The notes under the pieces are model-generated. The model did not search any database. It was not told the origin of the DNA and saw only the letters and a list, made by a program, of their open reading frames with translations. The position numbers were made by a program, and so were the translations under genes. From contig JAOWBW010000087.1 of NCBI GenBank assembly GCA_026119855.1, positions 1,707,501 through 1,771,500 on the forward strand: 64,000 nucleotides of DNA, written 5' to 3'. The stretch comes from Campanula takesimana (taxonomy: Eukaryota; Streptophyta; Magnoliopsida; Asterales; Campanulaceae). Positions 11,466 to 23,600 of this stretch are shown here, piece after piece. Each line of letters starts with the position of its first letter. The stretch's first letter is position 1.

Positions 11466-12972
11466 ACAACTGCTCATATACCTAAGGTATAAGACTAGAA
11501 TTGCTTTATACCTAACGTATAAGGGTTAGTTTTTTAAAAAAAAATCATAAACAAATCTCATAATTTAACAAGTAGTATGCTCCTATACTGGCTAGAACTA
11601 CTTTTATAAGAGAAAAAAATCACAAATTTTCACATTGTCTTAAAAATCATAAAAACAAATCTCATACTCATATACTTAAGTCTAAGACATGAATTACCCT
11701 TATACTTAAAGTATAAGAGTTCTATTTTTTCACAATTTTCATGCTTTTCTTAAAAGAACATATATAAAAAAAAACATATTTTATTAAGTAGTCCGCTCTC
11801 ATACTTAGGTATATGACTTGTATCAATCTTAAACCTAAGGTATAAGAGTATTTTTTTCACAATTTTTTATATTTTCTTAAAATAATCATTAAAAAACCTC
11901 ATATTTTCTTATACATAGGTATAAGACAAGAACTACTCTTATACCTAAATATAAGAGTTATTTTTTATTAGACAATCTTTCACCATTTTTACAAAAATCA
12001 TAAAAAAACAAATGTTATATTTTATTAAGCAGTCCGCTCATATATTTAGGCACTCCTATACTTGGGTATCATACTAAAATTGCTTTTATACTTAAGGTAT
12101 AAGATTTATTTTTTTCACAGTTTTTTATAATTTCTTTAAAAAAACATTCCTCATATTTTCTTATACATAGGTATAAGACGAGAACTACACTTATACCTAA
12201 ATATAAGAGTTATTTTTTACTAGACAATTTTTCACATTTAAAAAAAAATCATAAAAAACAAATGTCATATTTTATTAAGCATTCCGTTCATATATTTAGG
12301 CACTCCTATACTTGGGTATCATACTAGAACTTCTTTTATACTTAAGGTAGTACTATTTATTTTTTTTCACAATTTTTTATATTTTCTTAAATAAATCATT
12401 AAAAAACCTCATATTTTCTTATACATGGGTATAAGAAGAGAACTACTCTTATACCTAAATATAAGAGTTATTTTTTATTAGATAATTTTTCACATTTTCT
12501 TAAAAAATCATAAAAAAATAAATGTCATATTTTATTAAGCAGTCCGCTCATATATCTAGGCAATCCTATACTTGGGAATCATACTAGAATTGCTTTTATA
12601 CTTAAGGTATAAGATTTATTTTTTCACAATTTTTCACATTTTCTTATAAATAAAAAAAAAACATAAAATAATCTCATATTTTATTAACTAGTCAGCTCAT
12701 ATACTTAAGTATAAGATTAGAATTACTCTTATAACTAATGTATAAGTGTTAAATAATTACAATTTTTTATGTTTTCTTAAGAATTCTAAAAAGTCTCATA
12801 TTTTACTGACCATATACTTAGGCATGAGACTAGAAATACTCTTATATCAAAGGTATAAGAGTAAATGTTTTCACAATTTTTCTTAAAAAAAAAGTCTCAT
12901 ATTCTATTATCTAATCAGCTCCTATACTTGGGAATCATACTGGAATTGCTTTATACTTAAGGTATAAGATGG
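11466..12972 (+). repeat. Tandem array of 13 palindrome-bearing units (115-135 bp; about 250 bp higher-order unit)
   Basis: Each unit starts with an imperfect palindrome of the type TATACTTAGGTATAAGACT, then a short spacer (AGAATTGCTT), a second palindrome such as TATACCTAAATATAAGAG, then a T-rich and A-rich filler (TTTTTCACAATTTTT, TCATAAAAAACAAAT, CATATTTTATTAAG). Units alternate in type: the AGTCCGCTCATATATTTAGG version recurs at about 12030, 12280 and 12540, which gives the 250 bp period. No ORF. Confidence 0.85.
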
Positions 12973-13097
12973 AAGCTTCAAAAACGATTGATCAGGTTTG
13001 AATCTAAACATTTTGTTCATCAATTTGATCTAATTGAAATTAAAATGATATTCGGATGAGCTACTTGATCTAATTGAAATTGATCTTCTTCTTATAG

Positions 13098-13247
13098 ATG
13101 ATGGAGATGGAGATGGAGATGGAGATGGAGATGGTGCATAACAATGTCATTGAATCAGAGGAGAGTGAGATTGAAAAAGACAATGAAGATCAATTTAAAG
13201 AGATGGATATCTTCATTTGGCTCAAAAAACACCAAATTTACACTTAA
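13098..13247 (+). CDS. Small acidic ORF with Met-Glu repeat, function unknown
   Basis: 49 codons from an ATG that directly follows a good splice acceptor (CTTCTTCTTATAG). It begins with repeated Met-Glu from a GGAGAT microsatellite, then an acidic stretch (IESEESEIEKDNEDQFKEMD), and ends in HQIYT. It sits between the two tandem arrays. Acidic N termini occur in plant transposase-like proteins such as FAR1/MULE types, but that is a guess. It may be chance. Confidence 0.25.
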   Translation: MMEMEMEMEMEMVHNNVIESEESEIEKDNEDQFKEMDIFIWLKKHQIYT

Positions 13248-13329
13248 TTTGAATCCTGTAGTCGTTTGCTGCTCAAATTGAAATGGAGATGTTCAAACTG
13301 CTCAATTGAAATAGAATTGATTTGTGTAA

Positions 13330-14270
13330 CTTGTTGTTTTAGTATAGTAACTTGGTGTTTTGGTATTGTAACGTGATATTTAGTACAGTAACTTTTTGTT
13401 TATTAGTGCAGCCTGGTGGATAATCAAGTTATGTTGTATCAGATATCTATACTTGGTATTTTCGTAATGTAACTTGGTTTTTTAACATACAAACTTGATG
13501 TTATAATAACCATGCATTTTCTATTGAAATAAGCATTTTGGACATCAACTTATAATATAACTTGTTGTTGTTTTAGTATAGTAACTTGGTGTTTTAGTAT
13601 TGTAACTTTATGTTTTAATGCAGTAACTTTATGTTTTATTAGTGCAGCCTGGTGGATAATCAAGTTATGTTGTATCAGATATCTATACTTGGTATTTTCG
13701 TAATGTAACTTGGTTTTTTAACGTACAAACTTGATGTTATAATAACCATGCATTTTCTATTGAAATAAGCATTTTGGACATCAACTTATAATATAACTTG
13801 GTGTTGTTTTAGTATAGTAACTTGGTGTTTTAGTATTGTAACTTTATGTTTTAATACAGTAACTTGGTGTTTTATTAGTGCAGCCTGGTGGTTAATCAAG
13901 TATGTTGTATCAGATCTATACTTGGTATTTTAGTAGTGTAACTTTGTGTTTTAATAAACAAACTTGATATTATAATAACCATGCAATTTCTATTGAAATA
14001 AGCATTTTGAACAACTTATAATATAACTTGGTTTTGTTTTAGTATAGTAACTTGGTGTTTTACTATTGTAACTTGATATTTTAGTACAGTAACTTAGTGT
14101 TTTATTAGTGCAACCTGGTGGTTAATCAAGTTATGATGCATCAGATCTATACTTGGTATTTTAGTAGTGTAACTTCGTGTTTTAACAGATAAACTTGATA
14201 TTATAATAACCATGCAATTTATTTTGAAACAAGCAGTTTGAACATGAGCTTTTAATACAACTTAATACAC
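13330..14270 (+). repeat. Four-copy tandem array, unit about 235 bp
   Basis: The marker AGTATAGTAACTTGGTGTTT recurs at about 13341, 13575, 13811 and 14041 (spacings 234, 236 and 230). Each unit also holds TTATTAGTGCAGCCTGGTGG, ATCAGAT, CTATACTTGGTATTTT and AATAACCATGCA. Units 1 and 2 are nearly identical and later ones drift. Within units GTAACTTGGTGTTTT is itself a short repeat. Confidence 0.9.
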
Positions 14271-15040
14271 ATGTTTAGGCATAAAAAACATCAAGTTAAT
14301 AACTTAAAAAAAACAAGTTTGGATTTCAAAACAACAAGTTACAATTTCACTGACTAACACCCTTTCTAGACCTAGTTTGCTGACATATGTTGCATTCGAA
14401 CTATCAGCTTTCTTCCTCTTCTTCGCCTCGTTGTCTTTGCTCCCAACAACCTTGTCAATGTAATCATGTTTGATTGCTGGAAAGTCTTCAACTTTATTCA
14501 ACAAAGACTCCCTTTACTTGTTTAAATCACTGAGTAACAAGTACCAAACTCAAAATACCTAATCAAGCATCACAAAAACCGAACAAAAATATGCGTGAAA
14601 TCAACACAATAAGCGAACAAAATAACTGAGAATCAAGCGAAAAAACTTGAAATCAACACATACCTCCATCACGCCCATCTTATTCTTCAATACAGTTCTC
14701 TTTGTTGTGGGCTTCGCTACTTATTTAATCCTCATTCTGCTTTAAATCAAACGGTAGTTTGCTTCAAATCGAGCGAAATTAACGAACGAACAACGACAAT
14801 CAAAAATCGCTTCAAAATCGAGAGAAATTGACGACCGAACGACGAAATCACGCCGGTAGTTTTCACCGGTTGGGTTAGAGAGAGAAAGAGGAAGAGAGAA
14901 AGAAGAAAAGGTAAAGTTGTTTTTTGAATGATGCGTTGCATTGGAAAGAGAATATAACCGGTTCACAAAAAGCTGCGTGGAATTGTTTGTGAACCGGTTC
15001 TTAAAGAAGCCGGCTTAAATACCTAGTTTCAAAACAGGGT
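14271..15040. other. Intergenic, possible gene or transposon remnants on the minus strand
   Basis: A minus frame at 14304-14504 encodes a lysine-rich stretch (NEAKKRKKADSSNATYVSKL). Another (14742-14966) is Ser/Phe-rich. Neither matches a family I can name. A perfect-armed inverted repeat CCGGTTCACAAA / TTTGTGAACCGG lies at 14958-14997. Confidence 0.4.
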
Positions 15041-15041
15041 T

Positions 15042-15191
15042 AATTTTCTCTAAATTTAAAACCCTAACCCTAAACCTTAACCCCTATAAAAACAGGACTT
15101 TTTATAACTTATGGAGAAACTAGTTTCCCCAAAAATTTTCTCTAAATTTAAAACCCTAACCCCTATAAAAACAAGACTTTTTTATAACTTA
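15042..15191 (+). repeat. Direct repeat (about 55 bp, twice) with telomere-like core
   Basis: TTCTCTAAATTTAAAACCC, CCCTATAAAAACAGGAC and TTTTATAACTTA occur at about 15046-15110 and again at 15136-15191. The first copy includes AACCCTAACCCTAAACC, two to three units of the plant telomere repeat. Confidence 0.7.
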
Positions 15192-15404
15192 AGAAATGTA
15201 ATAATTATCATGATTTAGTGACAAAAGTTCCAACTTTACCCCTATTAAGTGTGCAACTTTCTTACATTAATGTCTCACACTAAGATAATTAATAAAGAGA
15301 ACAAGTTTCAATGCAAGGATAAAAGAGACATTTAGTTCAAAAGTGACAATTATTTTGGACCAAAATTTTGGTCCAAAAGTGACAGTTATTTTGGACCGAG
15401 GGAG
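15185..15404. mobile_element. Stowaway-type MITE, one end lost
   Basis: The right end TTTTGGACCGAGGGAG plus TA is present. The body matches the complete element 31398-31663 in reverse orientation (TTGGACCAAAATTTTGGTCC, AATGTCTCACAC). The left terminal repeat is missing. It lies upstream of seipin. Confidence 0.8.
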
Positions 15405-15772
15405 TATTTAACAACATTATTCATCTATATTTTCACTTATGTGCACAAAATTATATCCATAAATATTCATCTGGGCACCTGGCTAGTAGAGTGGCTAGTA
15501 TTTAAATGTGCACGGTACATTTAATGTAGTGCAGTCACGTTTTATCCATCTCCCTTTTCAGTGCAAAATTAAATAAAGGGACGAAGAACCAAATCATGGC
15601 TTTCCGTTTGCTTGCTTGTTCTACACCATTAAGAATATAATTTACCCCAGAAGACGAGAGATTCAATTAAAACCCTTTCAAATTTCATCTTCTCCCTATG
15701 TTCTAATCTAATCCAACAAAAAAAAAAAAAAAAAAAAAACCTCTTCATTCTCGTTAATTTGATCTATACAAT
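15405..15772 (+). promoter_or_regulatory. Seipin upstream region and 5' leader
   Basis: No clear TATA box seen. A poly-A tract (15719-15738) precedes the ATG by about 35 bases; its length in the leader may vary between individuals. Confidence 0.35.
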
Positions 15773-18700
15773 ATGGATGAATTCAAATCCAAATCCACTC
15801 CCGCTGATGACAATTTCTTCTTCGACGCCGTCGATGATTTCCCCTTCTTCGATTCTCTCCCCAATTTTGAACCCGATTCATCACCTGAAGAAATTCTCCC
15901 AATTGAATCTAAGGTTACTCCGGAATTTTCTTCTCCGTCGGGTCTCCGTCGCCGCCGCTCTCTCTCCCAACAAAATACGATTCCGGATGAACCGAATGGT
16001 AGTTCCCCGGTAAGTTCTGATATCACATCAATTGATAATACTACTGCTACTGCTGCTGTTGATGCTGTGCCGAGGTATGGAAAGTATAGATTTTCCCGGA
16101 ATTTGAAGGAAAATGAGAAAGCAGATGTAGAATCAGGCTCAGTTAGGGCTAGTGTAAAGGATGAGGAGGAGGCTCATGAGAGTTCCGTGGTTACGACTGC
16201 GAATGATGAACAGATTGATGAGGAATTGAATTCGGCTGATTCGCTAGATAATTCTTTTGGTTTTCTTTTATACTTGGCTGGATTGCTAGTTAAAGCTATT
16301 GGATTTCAAATGAACTTACTTGTTAGTTTCGTCACATTTCCTGTTTGGTTCATATATAGTTCATACATGTTTGTGACTGATCCATTTCGAATTGCGAGGC
16401 GTTGTAAAGCTTTATTGCTTCGAATTGTGTTTAGAATCTTGGGTGGGTTTCGGCAAAGGATTACATCGATTATATGGGGATGGGTTAAAGAGAATCATTC
16501 TACTTGGAAATTGGTTTTACGGTGTGGTTGGGGATTGTTGTGGTCTGCTTATGTTTGTTTCATTTTGGCTGGTTTACTCGTATTGGCATTTGTTTTTAGT
16601 GGCATTATGATGAGTTACGTTGTGGAGGAACCACTACAGATGAAAGAGGATTTGAATTTTGACTATACTAATAATAGTCCAGCTGCATTTGTTCCCATAA
16701 TCTCTTGTCCGGAGTTCTCCTGTGTGGATTGTAAGGAAAAGACTGAGATTGATAATATCGGGGGAAGGAGAGTTATACCTCCTAATCACAAATTGCAGGC
16801 TACTGTTTCCTTGAGATTGCCAGAATCAGACTACAACAGGAATCTTGGGATCTTTCAGGTAATTAGGATTGTCAGCATTATGATTATGGCTCTACTTTAT
16901 GAAATTTTATTACTTTGCATTTAGGATGAATGCGTTTAATTGTATTTTGCTGTTCTGTTTTATTTGTTTCCTTTCCCTATTTGCATATATGCACAACTAG
17001 CTTAATTCTTTATTAGTGGTGAAATGAAAAAAGAAATCTAGAATGTGATTACACACTGTCCATCATTTGGTTTCTTCCCGTTAACTTTAGTTAGCGGTCA
17101 TGTCTTCTTGGTGTTGTTTATTTTACCCATAAAATTTAAGAAGCGAAATAAAGGACTGGTTAAGTATATAGTATACAATAAAACGAGTAAAGTGGGAGAA
17201 CGATGGTTGTAACAGAAAGAAAAATGTATTACATTACCAGAGTACACATATTGCCCCTTAATCTGTATGTTTATAATTGAGATGCTACTGTCTGTTGGAG
17301 TATTTTTTTCGAGCTGTTAGATATATGATAAAGTACATGACAGGCCGCTAATTGTTTTTTCTTGATGTCGAGAGTAGATGGCCTTCTCTTATGGTTGACC
17401 AACACTCATGCATGAAGATACCTGAATATTGATAGAATATACTTGCTCCTTTTGTTCCACTATAATAGTCCACACACATGAGTCAAACAATAAATGCCTA
17501 TATATACCCATTTAAGTAACAAGGATGATAAACCCACATTTTGTTGTAGCGAAATTGTTAGTTCTCATGTATGAAGGTCAAAGTCAGAGCTTCTTGCGAC
17601 TATAAGCTTATTTCTCTAAAAGAAACTCTATAAATGGGAGCTTAAAAAACGTGATGAACAACCTTTGAATTTCAGTGGAGGTTATTGTAGGATAGGTACC
17701 GTCGGTGTCGGGATGCCCAAGGTTGTCTTAATTTCGTTGGTAGTCTCACCTGTTTCCGATATCTCTTCTTTGACACCACAAAGGATGTCAAAATCTTCCT
17801 GCCAATCCATGTTCAAAGTCAAATAAACCCTTTGTACCCTCTTTGGTACTTTTGGACATTTCGAATCTCTTGATCAAATGTTGGTGTGCTTTGTGTGGGA
17901 CCCACACAATGTATATGTTACTTAATATCAGGGAGGCGTCACAAGCTCTAATAGCTTTGGTGCAACATCCTTGGATGAACACGACCAAGGTACTAATAAT
18001 TGTGTGTGGGATGTGACACAAATCATTAGGCCACACCAGATATGCCCCACTTTGCAATCAGTGGGAGTTATTGATTTGCGGCTGGAATGCAGCCCAGCTG
18101 TGTGGTCCAGTTGTATGGATTTACATGGTCTAGCTACCACGATTGAGGAAATCTGTGGGTGATCCCCATTGAGGGGCACGTGGCACTCTTTCACTTGCCA
18201 ACCTTAATGAGTGGATAATATACTGGCATGCTGTGTACGGACCGTACTTTATCTGTTTCGTACCGGCTAGGGTACTGGTTTGACTATTGACATGGTACGC
18301 ACCACTACTGAAGTATATTGGCATCCCATTTTGGGTTTACAACACTTTTTGGCTATTTTTATTGTACTTTATATTTCTATGATATTTGTTGATTAAAACT
18401 TTAGTACTTTTCTTTCCCAATAATAATAACATAACCAACACAAATTTACTCGAACAACACATCTTTGTTTAAGTTGGTTGAAAAATTAATAAGAGCAATT
18501 TGAGCCGATACGGACTACATGTGACCTGTCACAGGGTCCGTCGTCAGTCACCTATAAATACCATTTGAGCTCAATCATTGAGGGATGACGATCCCGTATA
18601 TGCAATTTGCAGTTTACCCTTTTTAGAACCCTCGCCGGGAGTTCCTTGTCCTTTTCTAAGTCTAGCTAGTCTTTATTCCTGCTCCCACTTTCCCACTCCG

Positions 18701-19673
18701 TACTCCACACGGGCCCACACTTGTAGCCAATGACAGCCTAGACTCCGAGCAGGACTTTTTACTTGTAGTGATAATGCACTTTTGATAAGAATGGAACAGA
18801 TTGGTTTGAACTTAATAGCTATGTTAATTTTGATGGACTGCCTTGAGACTCAATGAATACATGCTTAGCTGTCATAATTCCTACACTATCCGATGCTTCT
18901 TTCCATAAATCTTCCGAATTCCCTTGGTTTTGAAAATTCCAGTAGAATGTATTTACTTATCAACTATTTTGCATGCAATATAACATCATCCACTTGCGAC
19001 ATGGATAAAAAGTCCATGCTAATCATTTATAACAATTTTCCATAGCATTTCTGTATGTCTTTGTTTCAATCTTGGTCCCTCTTATCCTATCTTTTATAGG
19101 AGTATTATTCTGTATGAACTCTATAATTAGTTTTATATTCTAGTAAAAATAGACATATTACCAAAGCTCACATCTTTTGTGTTATGTTTTTTCGTGAAGG
19201 TGAGGGTAGATTTTCTCTCGGCCAATGGCAAACCTCTAGGAAGTTTAAGACAGGCGACCATGTTGCAATTCAAAAGCCTGCCCATCCGACTTTTATTGAC
19301 TTTCTTCAAGATGGCTCCTCTTGCCACAGGCTATTCATCTGAAACCCAAACTCTGAACATAAAATTCAGAGGTTTTACTGAAAGGAACGTGCCCACTTCT
19401 TGTTTAAGGGTAGTTATGGAACAAAGAGCAGAATTTCACGCTGGAGCTGGCATCCCTGAAATATACGAAGCGTCTTTAAACGTTGAGTCTGAACTTCCTT
19501 TCCTAAAGAGGATTTTATGGTCTTGGAAAAGAACAATCTTTGTGTGGACTAGCATTATGGTGTTTACAATGGAGTTGCTTTTCACTCTCGTATGCTGCAC
19601 GTCTATCCTTGTTCCAAGGGTACGGCTTAGAGGTGGTTCTTCGGGGGATAATAATCGTCCAGCTCAGAGGTAA
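15773..19673 (+). CDS. Seipin, plant SEIPIN2/3 type (2 exons, 519 aa)
   Basis: Exon 1 is 15773-16858 (362 codons, donor CAG|GTAATT); exon 2 is 19200-19673 (acceptor TCGTGAAG, phase 0, stop TAA). Seipin is an ER membrane oligomer that shapes lipid-droplet budding and triacylglycerol packaging. Visible: a long acidic Asp/Ser-rich N-terminal region (residues 1-160), typical of the plant SEIPIN2/3 forms; hydrophobic segments at about 163-201 and 248-283; the lumenal core with VIPPNHKLQATVSLRLPESD just before the junction and VRVDFLSANGKPL after it; the conserved AEFHAGAGIPEIYEASL; and a C-terminal membrane helix at about 474-500. Length fits the family (AtSEIPIN2 is about 520 aa). The first ATG has the only long in-frame extension. 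The final AGAG|GTAACT could also be a donor, so a short third exon is possible. Convergent with the aquaporin gene. Confidence 0.93.
16859..19199 (+). other. Large seipin intron with possible inserted sequence
   Basis: This 2341 bp intron is far longer than the other exon-intron spacing here. Between about 17690 and 18780 composition shifts to GC-richer, with GTACCGTCGGTGTCGGGATG near the left and a TATA-like CACCTATAAATACC at about 18550, suggesting an inserted retroelement or LTR. No terminal TG/CA pair or target duplication could be assigned. A minus frame starting MDWQEDFDILCGVKEE at about 17809 has no known family. Confidence 0.4.
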
Positions 19674-19858
19674 CTTAACCATGTCTTTGGTATATATATG
19701 GAGTTTAAATTGGTTTATATCTATGCCCATATTTAGTAATATTATATACATATTGTAGATCTTATTGTGCCACAGTTTGAGGAGTAAAACACAATGTGCA
19801 GATATGATTATAATCTCAACTTAAGTGTAGCTTTTTGTAGTTTCAAATATTACAACTC

Positions 19859-19900
<42 letters not shown>

Positions 19901-20663
19901 CTCAATTTTTTATTTTTTTTTATGCAATGCTCGCGTTGTCCAAGTTTTTAGTTAGGTTTGCGAATAAACTCATGTTTGCCTGATAATCTCCCAATGAAGT
20001 CGGTTTAATTGTCCTCGTTTGGGTGTTAAATGATAGTATTTCCTAATGGTAAAACAATATTAACAGTTTTTTAGAATTGCATGGGGATAACTAAATTTTC
20101 ATTAGATAATGGTCAAAGTTTAATTGAGTTGACCATAAAAGTCAAAATGAAGCTACCCTTCTTTGGGGGATGGAGGGAGTATTTGCTGGCTGCTAAGGCA
20201 CCTCTGCCTATGGACTATAGAAGTGCCTCTGAAGGTTGTAATAGGTTGTAGGTATCCATAGGCATGCCTCTGAAAATTGTAGTAGCTTGAAGTGTAGTAA
20301 TGACGGAAAAAAAATGGGAACATCATTTTGAGACGGAGAGGTAGAAAACGTCAGTACCGCTGTTTATTTGTATAAAAAGCACTGCAAACAACAGGGAGCC
20401 GGAAATATATTTCCATCAAAGAGTAGGATTCCTGTGTGCCCTATTACATGCATTGGTTCCTTTAATACTAGTAGAACTACATAACTAATAAACAAACTAT
20501 ACATACCGAAATCTGTATCTACAAAAACATTTGAAGTTCCATAAAATACTTTGACAACTATTTTTTTCTTCCAGATTTCAGTACATATAGAATGGCTAGT
20601 AATAACATAAAGTTACGTAGAAAAAGGCGGGAAATAGGTCCTGTTTACGATAACGATAGATGA
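19674..20663. other. Region between convergent seipin and NIP genes (3' UTRs, (AT)n, MITE end)
   Basis: Holds a (TA)n tract at 19862-19899, a MITE end at 20179, and the NIP 3' UTR. TTTATT at about 20364 is an AATAAA signal on the minus strand about 300 bp past the NIP stop. Confidence 0.5.
20095..20179. mobile_element. Stowaway-type MITE fragment
   Basis: The right end GGGGGATGGAGGGAG plus TA is clear. GTTGACCATAAAAGTCAAAA is shared in style with 24408-24612. The left end was not found. Confidence 0.55.
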
Positions 20664-23600
20664 TTATCGAGAACTGTTGTTGCGAGCGGCATATTTTAGG
20701 AAAGAGGCGCTTTTGGTGATTTCGCGCAACGGCTTGTCAGTGAACCTGATGATATTGTAAACCCAGGCACCTGCTATGGCTCCTGCTATTGGACCCACAA
20801 TGTAAACCCATAATCCTCTGTATTCACTTGATACTATTGCTGGTCCTAAACTCCTTGCTGGGTTCATTGATGCTCCTGATATTGGCCTGTAATTCAAAAC
20901 CAAAATTAGTTCAGAGTTTTTTTCACTTTCTTGTGAAAAATAAAATGGGTTCTTGAATATAAAATTCATGAAAGGGCTAGGGGATTTATAAATTCAGTAT
21001 CCGTAAAATAAGCATACATATATGATATATAGTTACAAAACTTGTAAAAAAAATAATCATTTTTTTTCTATGAATAATATAATATGAAAATTTGGTTGGA
21101 TGACTTAAATGAGTCTGTTCATATATGTTTGTTATCTTTTCAAGAAATAAAATAGAAAAAGGAAGTCTGGTGTGAGACAGTCTCACGCATGAAGCGGATC
21201 TCGATGGGAGAAGAAATGGGCTTGCACCTCCCCATCCATAGAGGGCCAGCCATTTACTCTCCCAATAAGGTCCGTCTCACGTGTGAGACTGTCTCATACA
21301 AGTTTTTGTCAAATAAAAATAAGTCATAAGTTGGGGAAGTGTTAAAACAGATTTTACTATTAAAACCATTGGTTCGTAAAGTGCCAGTACTTCTTTAGTC
21401 CCAATTTCATTGATTGAGCAGAGATTGAGAAAAAAAAAGTAGGTGTTTGTGAGTGAGAAGGAGAGAGAAAATGAGATAGTGAATAGTTGTTGTGAGTGGG
21501 GAGGAGCCGAAAATGATCTTCTCATTTTTCATTTCTCATTGTCCCAAAAAATTCTTCGCATTTCTACAATTTAAGCTAAAAGTGCATAAAGAAAACATAG
21601 CTAGCTAGTGGACCAAATGTTCATATCGTTAAAAAGTTTGAATAGTCAAACGCGAAGATGATTTGGGGACGGAGGGAGTAGTAATCTGACGACTTTAACT
21701 TTTAACCGACAAACTGACCATTTTAACAGACAAGAAAAACTGATACTCCAGTTTTAAAGCTCTTAAAAGCCTCATTTTCCAGTGTTAAAAAATGATTTTG
21801 TTATAAGATAAGTGTCAAATATATTTAAGAAAAAACTGCAAATGAATTCATACCCGGCAAACATGACATTAAGTAAAACAGTTGATCCAACTGCAAGTCC
21901 AGCAAGTTCTCCAATCTGCACCAACCAATTAAACAAAAGGGAAGTTGTAGCTACTTTCAATTATCTTAATTATTTATCTTAATTATTTATCTAATTATTT
22001 ATCTAATCCCATCATTATATATTAGAAACATGTGAAACCATTTAACAAATAGATAAATTTAGGTGAGAAGATGATTTTAAAAATGGGTAGGTAAGGTAGT
22101 AGTAGAAAGTACTAACCGCACGATTATCAGTAGCGACACCAGAGATAACGAACATGAGGTAGAATGTGATTACGAATTCCAATACCAACGATTGAATGTT
22201 TGATCCTGTCGGAAGGGTACCGGCAAATTGGAGTTGCTTGCCGTCAAATAGTAGCCGGAGTGTTCCGCTAGCTAGAATTGATCCTAGAACTTGAGCAAGA
22301 ATATATGCAGGTACCTGATCAACAATCGTAGGATATAAATTTAAATCAAAATTGTTGGATTAGGTATTGCAAGATCCTCAACTAATATCAACAATTTGTA
22401 CATGAGAGTGATTTTTTATAATCATTTTTGCTTTTGGAATTTGTCAAATAATGTACATTGAATAGATAAAGTTAAGTCAAGATAAATTAAATCTGTGCTG
22501 AATATTAAGCGTAATTAATTAATTATTCTCAATTATTGACTCGTAAATCAGGAGATACTAATTTTATTTTGGGATAAAGTAAAATAATTCAGAGATACTA
22601 ATTTTATTTTTTAGTATTTGAGATCATGTCTTTTAGTGAGCCAATACAAACAACACTAGTTTCTGATTTATGACTTTTTTGACAAAAAAAATTCAGCTGT
22701 CTTCTCTTTTCATACACAAAACCAAATTATAGCATAACAGTCAATATGACAATAATAAGGATAAGTTGTACTCCCTCCGTCCCAAAATGATTTTCCTGTT
22801 TGACTATTCAAATTTTTTAAGGATATGAACACTTGCTTCACTAGCCATGTTTTGGTTTGTGCACTTTTAAGGCCTAGATTGTAGAAATGAGAAGAACTTT
22901 TTGGGACAATGAAGCATGGCAAACGTTGGAACGGAGGGAGTATATTACTTCTATTCCTCCTTAGGTTGTATTAACTGATGCTCTATTAGCTTACTATAAC
23001 ACAACTCATATTGAGTAGAGTATATTTTAGACATGTTCAGTCACTCGAATCTCATTTGTCTTGCAACTGCTATACAGTCAGACTGACTCAAATCCGTCAT
23101 GTATTAACTGAAAAAAGGGCCGGGAGTTACCTGTTTTAATGGGAACCTCTTGCAACTGGCAAAAGCAATGGTGACAGCAGGGTTGAAATGGGCGCCGGAG
23201 ATATGGCCGACGGAGTAAACCATAACCATCACCGCCAGTCCCCATACAATAGAAATTCCGATTATAGTAAGCGCCTTGTCCTTGTCCAAGTTCACCGTCA
23301 CCGCCCCGCACCCGGCAAATATCAAAAAGTATGTCCCCAACACCTCTGCAATTAACTGTAAATTTCCAAAATTAGCAAAATTTTCTAATAAATATTTAAT
23401 TGCCACATATATATAAAATTATCCACTAATTAACTCATGCAGGCAGAGACAGCTATTCTTGTCTTTCTTTCTTTGTTTAAATATAAATTCCATTTATGAC
23501 ATTCATATCAGTGTCATTTACTATAAAAATTCTAATAAATATTTAATTGCCACATATATATAAAAAACAACCTTGTCCTGCTACGATTTTTTTTTTTGCT

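Noticed and set aside
11466..14270. CRISPR-like or bacterial repeat array
   Set aside because: Units are too long, spacers are not unique, and the context is plant nuclear DNA.
15059..15075. Telomere sequence
   Set aside because: Only two to three units inside a larger duplicated block; not a telomere or a long interstitial array.
15759..16610. Alternative-frame ORFs over seipin exon 1
   Set aside because: They overlap a well-supported coding exon and lack any motif.
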